This document shows, in pieces, positions 24,913 through 33,245 of a stretch of DNA of 64,000 nucleotides. Source of the stretch: Bacteroidales bacterium (GTDB lineage Bacteria > Bacteroidota > Bacteroidia > Bacteroidales > P3); the NCBI GenBank assembly GCA_017480785.1, contig JAFURZ010000016.1, forward strand, positions 1-64,000, written 5' to 3'. Below the pieces are notes generated by a model. The model did not search any database. It saw only the letters and a list, made by a program, of their open reading frames with translations, and was not told the DNA's origin. The position numbers were made by a program, and so were the translations under genes. Numbering within the stretch: the first letter of the stretch is position 1; the number at the start of each line of letters is the position of its first letter.

Positions 24913-26211
24913 ATGAGAACATTCACCTTCGTTTCCATCTTCGCCCTGGGACTTTTCCTCTGTTCGTTCGAGACACAAGGGCAGACCGAATACCGCATCG
25001 ACCAGCCGCTGAACGGCAAAATCGACAAAGTGCAAGTATACGCCGGCTGGAACGTGCGCCTGATGCACGACACGGTCAACTACATCAGCATCGCCACCCC
25101 CTGCGAGTACTACTTCGCCGAGGGCAACGAGCCCCAAATCAGCCGCCAGCACTCCGACGGATGGCTCAGCATCTGGAAGAACACCTCGATGCCCCAAGGC
25201 ACCCTGGTGGAGGTGCACTACCGCGACTCCCTGCAGCGGCTCGACGTGCACCCCGGCGCCACCGTCAGGGTCGACACCCTGCTGATGCTCGACACCAAAG
25301 AGGATTACGGCGACATCAATGTCCGCCGCGGCGCCACGCTGCGTGCGGATGAGCTCCGCTGCAACGGCTTCCTCAGCCTCGACGCAGACACCGCCGCCAC
25401 CGTGCACATCGGCATCGTACACGCACGCTACCTGATGCTCTGGAGCAAGCAGGACGCCACCCTGATGCTTGACAGTATCGACGCCCGTGAGGTCGACTAC
25501 CGTCGCGACCCCTTGGCCCACGACAACCTCTGGGCCAGCAACCCCGACCGCAACATCAAGGTAAAGACCGTCAACCGCTGGTTTATGAAGGGCCTGAAAC
25601 AGTTGGACAACACCATCGGATTTGTCTTCAACACGCCGTACGAGCAAAAATACAACAATCCTTTCGCCTCCACCTACGACCTGACCTTGATTGTCGGCCT
25701 GAAGACCAACGTTATCCCCATGAGCCAACGTTGGGGCCTCTCGCTCGGCATCGACTTCGGCATGCCCTTCATCGGATTGCAGAACAACGTCACCCTCAAC
25801 AACCGTATCCTGACCCTCGACACCGTCAGCCCAGGCGTGAACCGGCAGCATGCACTGATGCAGATGTATCTTGGCCTACCCGTGAAACTGCACTATATGC
25901 CCAAAGGAGAATTTGCCAAAGTCTACTTCAACGACCTGCATATCGGGCTGGAGCCCCGCTGGAACTTCTTCCAACGCTATTACGGAAGCATCTTCGAGGA
26001 CAGCCGCGTCCAAGCCAATAACCAACATAAACCCGGTTTCGGCGAGAAGCTCAACGCCTACAATCCCCTGCAGCTACGAGCCGAGATAGGCTACCGCATC
26101 AACCCCTTCTCAAACATTGAGTTCGACTTCTACGTCGACCTGCTGCCCACCTACCGCAAGGAGACCGGCATGGGCAAGGTGCACGCCTTCGGCTTACAGA
26201 TAAAGTTCTAA
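24913..26211 (+). CDS. Surface protein with GIN-like head and outer membrane barrel
   Basis: 432 residues: signal peptide (ending ETQGQ), then a right-handed beta-helix-like part (about 25-200) with the DUF2807/GIN pattern (KVQVYAGWNVRLMHDT..., DVHPGATVRVDTLL), then a barrel-like C-terminal part (about 235-432) ending in FGLQIKF, an aromatic terminus fit for BAM. GIN-domain proteins are thought to be putative adhesin heads. It starts 8 bases after the anti-sigma-like gene, so it is the likely target of the sigma factor. It could act as a stress-inducible adhesin or as part of a surface sensing loop. Confidence 0.7.
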   Translation: MRTFTFVSIFALGLFLCSFETQGQTEYRIDQPLNGKIDKVQVYAGWNVRLMHDTVNYISIATPCEYYFAEGNEPQISRQHSDGWLSIWKNTSMPQGTLVEVHYRDSLQRLDVHPGATVRVDTLLMLDTKEDYGDINVRRGATLRADELRCNGFLSLDADTAATVHIGIVHARYLMLWSKQDATLMLDSIDAREVDYRRDPLAHDNLWASNPDRNIKVKTVNRWFMKGLKQLDNTIGFVFNTPYEQKYNNPFASTYDLTLIVGLKTNVIPMSQRWGLSLGIDFGMPFIGLQNNVTLNNRILTLDTVSPGVNRQHALMQMYLGLPVKLHYMPKGEFAKVYFNDLHIGLEPRWNFFQRYYGSIFEDSRVQANNQHKPGFGEKLNAYNPLQLRAEIGYRINPFSNIEFDFYVDLLPTYRKETGMGKVHAFGLQIKF

Positions 26212-26235
26212 CAAAAGAGTGGTTCAATAAGTTCC

Positions 26236-26444
26236 GCAGCCCCGTAGGGGCGCAAGAATTTAGCCGGGGGCGCAAGCCCCCGGTGTCGTATTACATAGGT
26301 AAACACAAGCCCCGTAGGGGCGACAGAATAATCACAATCACATTCTGCCGCCCCTACGGGGCTTGTTTTTTCTTGTTGTTGCCTTTCCGGGGGTTACGCT
26401 TCGCTTCACCCCCGGCTAAATTCTTGCGTCCCCGACGGGGACTG
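26236..26444. repeat. Family F nested palindromic block (GCCCCGTAGGGGCG type)
   Basis: Outer arms (CCCCGTAGGGGCGCAAGAAT... and ...ATTCTTGCGTCCCCGACGGGG) enclose an inner inverted pair AGCCCCGTAGGGGCGACAGA / TCTGCCGCCCCTACGGGGCT. It fills the gap between two convergent genes, and the right part, followed by TTTTTT, may end transcription of the plus-strand operon. A shorter relative lies at 58230-58325. Confidence 0.85.
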
Positions 26445-26459
26445 ACGGGACACCTCCAA

Positions 26460-27317
26460 TCAGCCCTGGAAGTGCGCTTTCAGGGCGTCGAGTTTCTTCT
26501 GCTTGCGGCGGTCCCAGATTTGGGCGATGAGTTTCTTGGTCGAAAGGGGGAAGTCGCTCTTCATCATCCAGTCGTAGTAGGAAGGCTCCTGCTCGAAGAC
26601 CCGCTCGACAGGCACGCCCTTGTGCTTGCCGAAGTTGAAGACCTCACGGTGCTGGACGTCGAAGCCTATGTGGCCCACCAGGTCGGCCCACTGGCTGTTG
26701 CAGGTGAAGCGGCTGAGGGCGTCGATGTCGTTGACCACTGGCTGGGAGACCTTGCCGCTGCGGTCTTTGTAGTCCACGCCTTGGTAGCGGTCGAGCTGCG
26801 CCTTGAGCACCTCGTAGGTGGCGATGGTGTCGGCGGCGGCACTGTGGGCGTTCTCGAGGTCTTTGTGGCAGTAGAACTTGTAGGCGGCCACGAGGGTGCG
26901 CTGTTCCATCTGGTGGAAGATGTTCTGCACGTCGACCAGGCGGCGCTGCGAGAGGTCGAAGTCGATGCCGGCGCGGAGGAACTCCTCGACCAGCAGGGGC
27001 ACGTCGAACTTGTTGCTGTTGTAGCCTGCCAGGTCGGCGTCGCCGATGTATTCGAGCAGACTGTTGGCCAGTTCCTTGAAGGAGGGCTTGTCGGCCACGT
27101 CGGCATCGGTGATGCCATGCACGGCGGTGGTCACTTCGGGGATGTGGACGGTGTTGCCGTCGGCGTCGACGGGGCGCACGCGCTCCACGCGGGTGTCGGT
27201 CGAGCCGTCGGGCATCACCTTGTGGAGGCATATCTCGACAATGTGGTCGTGGCCCACCTGCACGCCGGTGGTCTCGAGGTCGAAGAAAATGATGGGTTTA
27301 GTGAGGTTGAGTTGCAT
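26460..27317 (-). CDS. DEDDh 3'-5' exonuclease (DnaQ-like)
   Basis: 285 residues. Exo I FFDLETTG (Asp13, Glu15), Exo II YNSNKFDVPLL near 98-108 and Exo III HSAAADTIAT near 157-166 give the complete DEDDh set, so a metal-dependent 3'-5' exonuclease is well supported. The C-terminal 100 residues carry a small domain (FNFGKHKGVPVERVFEQEPS) seen in DnaQ-like exonucleases of Bacteroidota. It could be a stand-alone proofreader or an RNase T-like enzyme. It is downstream of kdsA by 40 bases that hold short CTAGAT iterations. Confidence 0.88.
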   Translation of the reverse strand: MQLNLTKPIIFFDLETTGVQVGHDHIVEICLHKVMPDGSTDTRVERVRPVDADGNTVHIPEVTTAVHGITDADVADKPSFKELANSLLEYIGDADLAGYNSNKFDVPLLVEEFLRAGIDFDLSQRRLVDVQNIFHQMEQRTLVAAYKFYCHKDLENAHSAAADTIATYEVLKAQLDRYQGVDYKDRSGKVSQPVVNDIDALSRFTCNSQWADLVGHIGFDVQHREVFNFGKHKGVPVERVFEQEPSYYDWMMKSDFPLSTKKLIAQIWDRRKQKKLDALKAHFQG

Positions 27318-27323
27318 GGTTTA

Positions 27324-27368
27324 TTTCTAGATATTCTAGATTACCTAGATGCTCTAGTCAATCTAGTT
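27324..27368. repeat. Short CTAGAT-type iteration between kdsA and the exonuclease gene
   Basis: Units of (T)CTAGAT / TCTAGA / CTAGTC recur 5 times in 45 bases, and the first overlaps the kdsA stop codon. Self-complementary at each unit. Confidence 0.6.
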
Positions 27369-28179
27369 TGTTTATTGTCTGACGGATTGCTACGAGGTGT
27401 TCCAGCAGGCCCTCGGCGAGGTCGAGGCGCAGCATGTTGGCGCCGTCGCTCTTGGCGCGGGCGGGGTCGGGGTGGGTTTCCATGAAGATGCCGTCGGCGC
27501 CCACGGCGATGGCGGCGCGAGCGACGGTCTCAATCATGTCGGGCCGTCCGCCGGTGACGCCGGCGGGCTGGTTGGGCTGCTGGAGCGAATGGGTGATGTC
27601 GACCACCACGGGCACGCCGTTGCGCTGCATGGTGGGCACGCCGCGGAAGTCGACCACGAGGTCCTGGTATCCGAAGGTGGTGCCGCGTTCGGTGAGCATG
27701 AAGTTGTCGCACCCGAAGGCGCGCAGCTTGCCGGCCACCTGGTCCATGGCCTCGGGCGAGAGGAACTGGCCTTTCTTGACGTTGACGCAGCGGCCGGTGC
27801 GTGCGGCCGCTTCCAGCAGGTCGGTCTGCCGGCAGAGGAAGGCGGGAATCTGCAGCACGTCGGCATAGTCGGCGGCCATGGCGGCCTCGGCGGCGGTGTG
27901 GATATCGGTCACCACGGGCACGCCGAAGCGCTCGCCGACGCCCCGCAACACCTGCAGCGCCTCACGGTCACCGATACCGGTGAAGGAGGTGATGCTGGAG
28001 CGGTTGGCCTTGCGGTAGCTGGCCTTGAAGGCAAAGGGGATGTGCAGACGGTCGCAGATGGCAACCAAACGCTCGCAGACCACGTAAGGGTTTTCGTGGT
28101 CCTCGACGACACACGGGCCGGCGATGAGGAGGAAGTTGCCCGAATCAGTATGGTGCAGTTGGGGAAGCGAAGGAATCAT
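27358..28179 (-). CDS. kdsA: 3-deoxy-8-phosphooctulonate synthase (KdsA)
   Basis: 273 residues. KdsA condenses phosphoenolpyruvate and arabinose 5-phosphate to Kdo-8-phosphate for lipopolysaccharide. Seen: LLIAGPCVVEDHE near 17, AFKASYRKANRSS near 50, VTDIHTAAEA near 90, LQIPAFLCRQTDLL near 110, VNVKKGQFLSP near 133 and VVVDITHSLQ near 190. The Cys in AGPC indicates the metal-dependent form of the enzyme. The ATG at 28179 shares a base with the TGA of the four-helix-bundle gene (TGATG), so it is coupled to it; the preceding TTG is less likely. Confidence 0.93.
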   Translation of the reverse strand: MIPSLPQLHHTDSGNFLLIAGPCVVEDHENPYVVCERLVAICDRLHIPFAFKASYRKANRSSITSFTGIGDREALQVLRGVGERFGVPVVTDIHTAAEAAMAADYADVLQIPAFLCRQTDLLEAAARTGRCVNVKKGQFLSPEAMDQVAGKLRAFGCDNFMLTERGTTFGYQDLVVDFRGVPTMQRNGVPVVVDITHSLQQPNQPAGVTGGRPDMIETVARAAIAVGADGIFMETHPDPARAKSDGANMLRLDLAEGLLEHLVAIRQTINKLD

Positions 28180-28634
28180 CAATAGGACATTTCGTCGTTG
28201 GCGTAGGGGTCGGCCTCCTGCTCTTCATCGACATGCTGCTGGCGCCGGTCGGCGTTGCGCTGCAGGCTGATGATGAGGGCGCCGAGCATGCGGGTGAGCT
28301 CCATCAGGTACTCGCGCGACTGCTCGTACTGGCCGTCGGCGAGCATGCCCAGATTGTGCGCCACCTCGGAGTAGACGACGCACTCGCGGATGGCGGTCTT
28401 GGCAATCTTCAGGTAGTGGTCGAATTGCGACTTGCTGCGACTCGAGCCCTCGGCGATGTTGAGGGCGATGTCGTAGGCCGAGTGGCAAAACGAGTTGACG
28501 AGCACCCGCTCGCTGTCGTTGCGCGGCGTGCCGAGCTGCTGCATAACCCATGAGGAATAATCGGTGGCCTTGGCGTACACCCGTAAGTCTTCAAAGCGGA
28601 AGAAACTTACAACCTTCTCTTCTGTCTGTTCCAT
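28179..28634 (-). CDS. Four-helix-bundle protein (23S rRNA intervening-sequence protein family)
   Basis: 151 residues. RFEDLRVYAKATDYSSWVM at the start, then FCHSAYDIALNIAEGSSRSK and FDHYLKIAKTAIRECVVYSE are the family hallmarks (TIGR02436-like). The family was first found inside 23S rRNA intervening sequences and includes Avd-like accessory proteins; the biochemical role is unclear. Here it is translationally coupled to kdsA. A second member lies at 34628-34993. Confidence 0.85.
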   Translation of the reverse strand: MEQTEEKVVSFFRFEDLRVYAKATDYSSWVMQQLGTPRNDSERVLVNSFCHSAYDIALNIAEGSSRSKSQFDHYLKIAKTAIRECVVYSEVAHNLGMLADGQYEQSREYLMELTRMLGALIISLQRNADRRQQHVDEEQEADPYANDEMSY

Positions 28635-28645
28635 AATTTATTGTA

Positions 28646-29629
28646 TTATACTATATCGGCGAAGTATTTCATGAATTGCGTACGCATAGCCACCGAGGCC
28701 TTGTCGGCGGGCATGACGGCCAGTTTGCCGCGGAAGTCGGCGAGGGAGTTGTAGCCTTTGCGCTGCATCCAGTCGCAGAGGCCGTTGTTGAGGTCGCGGA
28801 GGGTGTCGATGCCGTGCTTGTAGAGGCAGCTGACCACCTGCACGGTGGTGGCGCCGGCGAGGAGCATCTTCACCACGTCGGCGGCGGTGTAGACACCGGT
28901 CGAGGCGCTCAGGTCGCAGCGCATCTTCTTGCTGAGGATGGCCACCCATCGCAGGGTCTTGTAGATATCCTCCGGGTTGGAGAGGTAGGAGGCGTTCTTC
29001 AGGGTCTCGCTCTCGATGTCAATATCCACCTCGACGTTCTTGTTGAACATCGTCACCCCCTGGATGCCCATCCAGCTGAGCTGCTGCATCTGCTTGGCCA
29101 TGTCGGTGAAATAGGAGCCCACCTTGATGCTGATGGGGATGGACACCGACTTGCGGAGGGTGGTGATAATCTGGTTGAAGGTGCGCTCCACGTCGTCGGC
29201 CGAGAGGGTGGTCTCGTAGGGCAGGATGGCCATGTTGAGCTCCAAGGCGTCGCAGCCCGCTTCCTCGAACTTCTTGGCATAGGTGAGCCAGTTCTCGTAG
29301 GAGAAGCAGTTGATGGAGCCGATGACCGGGATGGTCAGGCGGCTCTTGGCCTCGCGAATCATGGAGAAGTGGCGCTCCAACGAGTTGTCGGCCACATGCT
29401 GGGCGATGTACTCGTAGCTGTCGCCATAGCTGTCGGTCGGGGCCACCATGTGCGTGTTGCGCTTGATATCATGGATAATCTGTTCCTCGAAGACCGACTT
29501 TACCACCACTGCGCCGGCACCGGCACGCTCCATCTGCACCATATTGTCGACATCGGCGGTCAGGCCGCAGCTTCCGACAATGACAGGACTCTTCAGTTCG
29601 AGACCCAAATATTTGGTTTCTGTATTCAT
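28646..29629 (-). CDS. Dihydroorotate dehydrogenase-like FMN protein
   Basis: 327 residues with a TIM-barrel of the class I DHODH / dihydropyrimidine dehydrogenase type: LGLELKSPVIVGSCGLTADV at the start, IPVIGSINCFSYENW, CDALELNMAI, PISIKVGSYFTDM, GVTMFNKN and LAGATTVQVVSCLYKHG (phosphate/FMN binding). This subgroup is usually annotated as dihydroorotate dehydrogenase-like; its substrate is not established. The ATG at 29629 begins MNTETKYLGLE; the upstream extension is less likely. The next gene follows after 11 bases on the same strand. Confidence 0.8.
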   Translation of the reverse strand: MNTETKYLGLELKSPVIVGSCGLTADVDNMVQMERAGAGAVVVKSVFEEQIIHDIKRNTHMVAPTDSYGDSYEYIAQHVADNSLERHFSMIREAKSRLTIPVIGSINCFSYENWLTYAKKFEEAGCDALELNMAILPYETTLSADDVERTFNQIITTLRKSVSIPISIKVGSYFTDMAKQMQQLSWMGIQGVTMFNKNVEVDIDIESETLKNASYLSNPEDIYKTLRWVAILSKKMRCDLSASTGVYTAADVVKMLLAGATTVQVVSCLYKHGIDTLRDLNNGLCDWMQRKGYNSLADFRGKLAVMPADKASVAMRTQFMKYFADIV

Positions 29630-29664
29630 ATTTTGATACTTTTTTCGTCGTTTGATAAGCATTG

Positions 29665-29672
29665 CAAAATTA
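29665..29672 (-). promoter_or_regulatory. Candidate -7 box for the DHODH-like / kdsA operon
   Basis: TAATTTTG on the minus strand, 36 bases upstream of the start; no clear -33 box. Confidence 0.4.
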
Positions 29673-29831
29673 TGTAAAATATATTTATAAAAAAAATTTT
29701 TCTTCCTTTTTTATTGATATTTTTATCTACTTCACTGATATTCAACCCTATTTTTTTACCAACAAAAGGATAAAAACACCTCCTGTTGAACACTTTTTTC
29801 TTTTTCGGGCATGCAATTAATAAAAAAGTTG

Positions 29832-29839
29832 TATCTTTG
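29832..29839 (+). promoter_or_regulatory. Candidate -7 box for the TPR gene
   Basis: TATCTTTG on the plus strand, 46 bases before the ATG; the -33 region is not a good match. Confidence 0.5.
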
Positions 29840-29884
29840 CACGCGATTTTTTGAGCATAAACGGAATAAAAAGAAACAAACATA

Positions 29885-30559
29885 ATGGAAAAGAAAATTG
29901 AAGAGAAGAACACCGAGATGGGCAGCGTCATCACCCGTTCGGAAGAGTTCATCCAGAAGAATCAGAAGACCCTCATCATCATTGTCGTGGCCATCCTGGT
30001 GGTCATCCTGGCCATTTTCGGCCTGCGCAAGTGGTATTTCCAGCCCCGCGAGGTGCGCGCCGCCGAGGAGATGTTCGCCGCCGAGCAGTGGTTTGCCCAG
30101 GGCGACTTTGACAAAGCCCTCAACGGCGACGACACCTACCGTGGCTTCCTCGGCGTGGCCGACAGCTACAAGGGCACCAAGGCCGGCCGCTTGGCCCGCT
30201 ACTATGCCGGTGCCGCCTACCTGCAGCAGGGCAACTTCGACGAGGCCATCCACTGGCTCAAGAAGTACAACGGCAAAGACACCTTCACCCGTCCGCTGGC
30301 CGAGATGATGCTGGGCGACGCCTACATCGAGCAGGGCAACGCCAAAGAAGCCGCCTCGTGCTACACCCACGCCGCCGCCATGGCCGACAACTTCGTCACC
30401 GCCCCCACGGCCCTCTTCAAGGCCGGCATGGCCTACCTCATGCTTGAGGACAACGCCAAGGCCCTGGAGTGCTTCCAGAAGGTGAAGAACAACTACCCCG
30501 AGAGTACCGAGTGGAGCGAAATTGACAAGTACATCGCCCTCGCCGAGGTCGGCAAATAA
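29885..30559 (+). CDS. Membrane-anchored TPR protein (YfgM-like)
   Basis: 224 residues with a cytoplasmic N-terminal tail, one membrane helix (about 30-47, IIIVVAILVVILAIFGL) and a periplasmic C-terminal part of TPR repeats (YYAGAAYLQQGNFDEAIHWL, MLGDAYIEQGNAKEAASCY, GMAYLMLEDNAKALECFQ). It resembles YfgM/BamD-like scaffold proteins that assist secreted proteins. Alone on its strand between divergent and convergent neighbours, and closed by a strong terminator. Confidence 0.8.
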   Translation: MEKKIEEKNTEMGSVITRSEEFIQKNQKTLIIIVVAILVVILAIFGLRKWYFQPREVRAAEEMFAAEQWFAQGDFDKALNGDDTYRGFLGVADSYKGTKAGRLARYYAGAAYLQQGNFDEAIHWLKKYNGKDTFTRPLAEMMLGDAYIEQGNAKEAASCYTHAAAMADNFVTAPTALFKAGMAYLMLEDNAKALECFQKVKNNYPESTEWSEIDKYIALAEVGK

Positions 30560-30579
30560 GAACGACAACTGAAAACGAA

Positions 30580-30610
30580 AGAGGCTGCCCTGCGGGCAGC
30601 CTCTTTTTTT
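30580..30610. terminator. Bidirectional terminator between TPR gene and elbB
   Basis: Stem GAGGCTGCCC / GGGCAGCCTC with a 3-base loop, T-run on the plus strand (CTTTTTTT) and A/T-rich flank on the other. It serves the TPR gene and probably the convergent elbB. Confidence 0.85.
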
Positions 30611-30612
30611 GT

Positions 30613-31293
30613 TTAGCCCAGCATCTGGGCCAGGGCTTCGACGAGGTGTTGGGCGCCGTCGAATATCTCGCTGATGCGGGTGGCGGCCATGTAGGCCGGG
30701 GTGGTGAGCACCTTGTGCTCGCTGTCGACGCACACATCGGTGGGGCCGCAGGCCTGCACCTTGCAGCCGAAGCCAGCGGCTACCTGCGAGGCCTGGTTGT
30801 CGGCGGGGCCGAGGGTGAGCTCCACCTCGTAGCGCCCCAGCACCTTGGCCACCACCATGGGGGCTATGCACATGGCCACCACGGGCTTGTGGGCGCGGTA
30901 GGTCTCGAGGATGGCGTCGGCCACGCTGTCGACCACCTCCATGCGGGGGCCGTCGAAGGCGAAGGTCGAGAGGTTGCGGGCGGCACCCATGCCGCCGGGC
31001 AGGGCCAAGGCATCGTAGTCGGCGGGCTTGTAGTCCTCGAGGGGCAGCAGGTTGCCGCGGGCGATGCGGGCGCTCTCGACGAAGATGTCGCGCTGCTCGA
31101 TGTCGAGGATGGTGCCCTCCTCCTCGGTGTCCTCCACGTCGATGTGGGGCACCACCTCGAAGAAGCCCTCGGGGGCGAAGCACTGGTACTGCCAGCCGTG
31201 GCGGTCGATGGCCAGCATCAGGGAAAGGCTCTCCTGCAACTCGCTGCCGTCGCGGTTGCCGCAGCCGCTGAGAATAACTGCTATCTTTTTCAT
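30613..31293 (-). CDS. elbB: ElbB-type DJ-1/PfpI family glyoxalase-like protein
   Basis: About 226 residues. MKKIAVILSGCGNRDGSELQ at the start, FAPEG..., ARGNLLPL, ALALPGGMGAARNLSTFAF and VAMCIAPMVVAKVL (nucleophile elbow Cys) match ElbB (isoprenoid biosynthesis glyoxalase ElbB), a DJ-1-like protein of the class I amidotransferase superfamily. The function is not well settled; glyoxalase activity has been reported for the family. The start MKK at 31293 matches E. coli ElbB; an in-frame ATG at 31302 lies next to a family B repeat. Confidence 0.85.
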   Translation of the reverse strand: MKKIAVILSGCGNRDGSELQESLSLMLAIDRHGWQYQCFAPEGFFEVVPHIDVEDTEEEGTILDIEQRDIFVESARIARGNLLPLEDYKPADYDALALPGGMGAARNLSTFAFDGPRMEVVDSVADAILETYRAHKPVVAMCIAPMVVAKVLGRYEVELTLGPADNQASQVAAGFGCKVQACGPTDVCVDSEHKVLTTPAYMAATRISEIFDGAQHLVEALAQMLG

Positions 31294-31302
31294 TTCATTC
31301 AA

Positions 31303-31377
31303 GTTGGTAGTGGGTAGTGAATAGTGGGTAGCATTCTCGGCAAGTGCTACCCACTACCAACTACCCACTATCCACTA
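31303..31377. repeat. Family B palindromic repeat, intergenic
   Basis: GTTGGTAGTGGGTAGTG units, then a centre GGTAGCATTC...AGTGCTACC, then CCACTACC units. It fills the gap between the PLP enzyme gene and elbB. Confidence 0.85.
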
Positions 31378-31382
31378 AATAA

Positions 31383-32588
31383 TTACTTGTTGAAGGCGTC
31401 CACGCTCTCCTTGATGAGCTGGAAGGTGGCCTCGATGTCGTTGTCCAGACCCATGCTGAAGCGGATGAGGCCTTCGCTCATGCCCATCTCCTTCTGGATG
31501 TCCTCGGGCACCTCGCTGGAGGTCGACTTGCCGCTGTTGCTGAAGAGGGTCTTGAAGTAGCCGAGGCTGACGGCCAGGTAGCCGACACCCTTCTGCTGCA
31601 TGAGCTCCATAATCTTGCTGGCGCGGTCGGCCGTATCCATGTCGATGCTGATCATGCCGCCGAAGCCGTAGCCCTCGTTCATCATCGAGCAGAAGAGTTC
31701 GTAGTCGGGGTGCTCGGGCAGGCCGGGGTAGTTGTACTTGAAGCCCACCTCTTTGAAGCGCTTGGCCAGGTACATGGCGTTCTCGCCGTGCTTCTTCATG
31801 CGGATGTGCAGGGTGTGGAGGTTCTTGTTGATGGAGGCGGAGCGCATGGGGTCGAGCACGGGGCCGAGGAGCATGCAGGTGCCGTTGTTCACGTCAATCA
31901 GGCTGTTGATGTATTCGGCGCTGCCGCAGATGGCACCGGCCACGCAGTCGTTGGTGCCGTTGATGTACTTGGTCATCGAGTAGACGGTGACGTCGGCGCC
32001 CAGACGGCAAGGGCTGAAAATCATGGGGGTGAAGGTGTTATCGACGATGAGTTTGGCACCGTGGGCGTGGGCCATCTTGCTCAGCTCGGGAATGTTGGCG
32101 ATACGGAGCAGGGGGTTGTTCATGGTCTCGGTGTAGACCACCTTGGTGTTGGGATGCTCGTCGAGGGCTTTCTTCACGGCGCCCAGGTCCTGCATGTTGA
32201 CAAAGGTGCACTCGACGTTGAACTTCTTGATGTAGTTGGCCATGAAGGCGAAGGTGCCGCCGTATGTGGTCATGGAGGCCACGATGTGATCGCCGGCGCT
32301 GACTTCGTGGAGCAGGGCGCTGGTGATGGCGGCCAGGCCGGAGCCCGTCACCCAGGCAGCCTCGGTGCCTTCCATGGCGGCCAGGTTCTGGCAGAGGGCC
32401 AGATTGGAGGGATTCCAGTGGCGGCTGTAGAGGAAGTAGCCCTCGGTTTCGCCGTGGAAGGTCTCGGTCATCAGGTGGGCCTCAGGGAAGGTGAAGGTGG
32501 CGCTGTCGCAGATGGCGGGGTTCACGCCACGGTTGGCGTCGCGGCCATCAATGCGCTGAATGGCGGTTGCGGGATCGAATTTGTTCAT
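31383..32588 (-). CDS. Cys/Met metabolism PLP-dependent enzyme (methionine gamma-lyase / homocysteine-forming type)
   Basis: 401 residues of the gamma-family fold-type I enzymes: YSRHWNPSNLALCQNLAAME near 55, VTGSGLAAITSALL near 80, the stacking Tyr in TTYGGTF (about 109), IVDNTF with Asp183, and SMTKYINGTND with the PLP lysine at about 207. C-terminal GLIRFSMGLDND is typical. Candidates are methionine gamma-lyase, O-acetylhomoserine sulfhydrylase or cystathionine gamma-lyase; the sequence alone does not decide. A TATCTTTG box lies 46 bases upstream (32634-32641). No overlap with neighbours. Confidence 0.85.
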   Translation of the reverse strand: MNKFDPATAIQRIDGRDANRGVNPAICDSATFTFPEAHLMTETFHGETEGYFLYSRHWNPSNLALCQNLAAMEGTEAAWVTGSGLAAITSALLHEVSAGDHIVASMTTYGGTFAFMANYIKKFNVECTFVNMQDLGAVKKALDEHPNTKVVYTETMNNPLLRIANIPELSKMAHAHGAKLIVDNTFTPMIFSPCRLGADVTVYSMTKYINGTNDCVAGAICGSAEYINSLIDVNNGTCMLLGPVLDPMRSASINKNLHTLHIRMKKHGENAMYLAKRFKEVGFKYNYPGLPEHPDYELFCSMMNEGYGFGGMISIDMDTADRASKIMELMQQKGVGYLAVSLGYFKTLFSNSGKSTSSEVPEDIQKEMGMSEGLIRFSMGLDNDIEATFQLIKESVDAFNK

Positions 32589-32633
32589 TGTTACAAGTAT
32601 TTAATTATTGTTTTTTAACTGAGTTTTGGACTG

Positions 32634-32641
32634 CAAAGATA
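32634..32641 (-). promoter_or_regulatory. Candidate -7 box for the PLP enzyme gene
   Basis: TATCTTTG on the minus strand; no TTTG at the normal -33 distance. Confidence 0.5.
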
Positions 32642-32671
32642 CAACTTTTTCCACATATAGAGAAAAAAACT

Positions 32672-33046
32672 TTATGCCCATGCGTCGTAACGCCCGTCGT
32701 CGTCGGGATACTCGTCCTCCTCCAGCAGGGAATCCTCGTCGTAGGAGGGCTCCAATTTGGCGTAGAGGCCGAAGTTGGTGTAGTCGCGGCCCCCGCTGTC
32801 GAGCTTCAACTCCTCGGCGGGCCACAGGCGCACCTTGCCGGCCACGCCCACCTGCAGGGTCACCCCGTTCTCGTCCATCGCCGTCACTGTCAGCGAGGCC
32901 AGGATGCCGCTCGGGTCTTTATAACGCACCTTCTCCCCCACCTTCAACTGGTCGGGCTCCAGCTCGGTGGTCGTCCGACTGCTGTGCACGATGCCGGGAT
33001 CCATCGCATCGGCATCCACATAGATAAAAAGTTTCTTCCATTCCAT
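32672..33046 (-). CDS. Hypothetical acidic protein
   Basis: 124 residues with no signal peptide. A small beta domain (about 35-80, with VGEKVRYKDPSGILASL and GVTLQVGVAGKVRLW) is followed by an acidic tail (SYDEDSLLEEDEYPDDD). It looks like a cytosolic protein with a hydrophobic-core barrel. I do not recognise the family. The ATG precedes a good coding pattern, and the gene is isolated between the PLP gene and the divergent WG-repeat gene. Confidence 0.6.
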   Translation of the reverse strand: MEWKKLFIYVDADAMDPGIVHSSRTTTELEPDQLKVGEKVRYKDPSGILASLTVTAMDENGVTLQVGVAGKVRLWPAEELKLDSGGRDYTNFGLYAKLEPSYDEDSLLEEDEYPDDDGRYDAWA

Positions 33047-33187
33047 AAGCGTCGTTTTTTTCTACCCATAACGTCAGCCGTCCGGTTTTATTGTATGCCC
33101 CACCCTCTTCACTCCGTTTGCGGACCGTGCCGGCACGAGGCAGACACGATGCAGACACGAAAAAAGCAGGCCGCCGAGAAAAATAAT

Positions 33188-33218
33188 TTTGCCATGTTGG
33201 CGGAGTTTTGTATCTTTG
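33188..33218 (+). promoter_or_regulatory. Promoter for the WG-repeat gene
   Basis: TTTG, 19 bases, TATCTTTG on the plus strand: an exact consensus match, 27 bases before the ATG. Confidence 0.8.
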
Positions 33219-33245
33219 CATTTTGAACAATTACATAATAAAACG

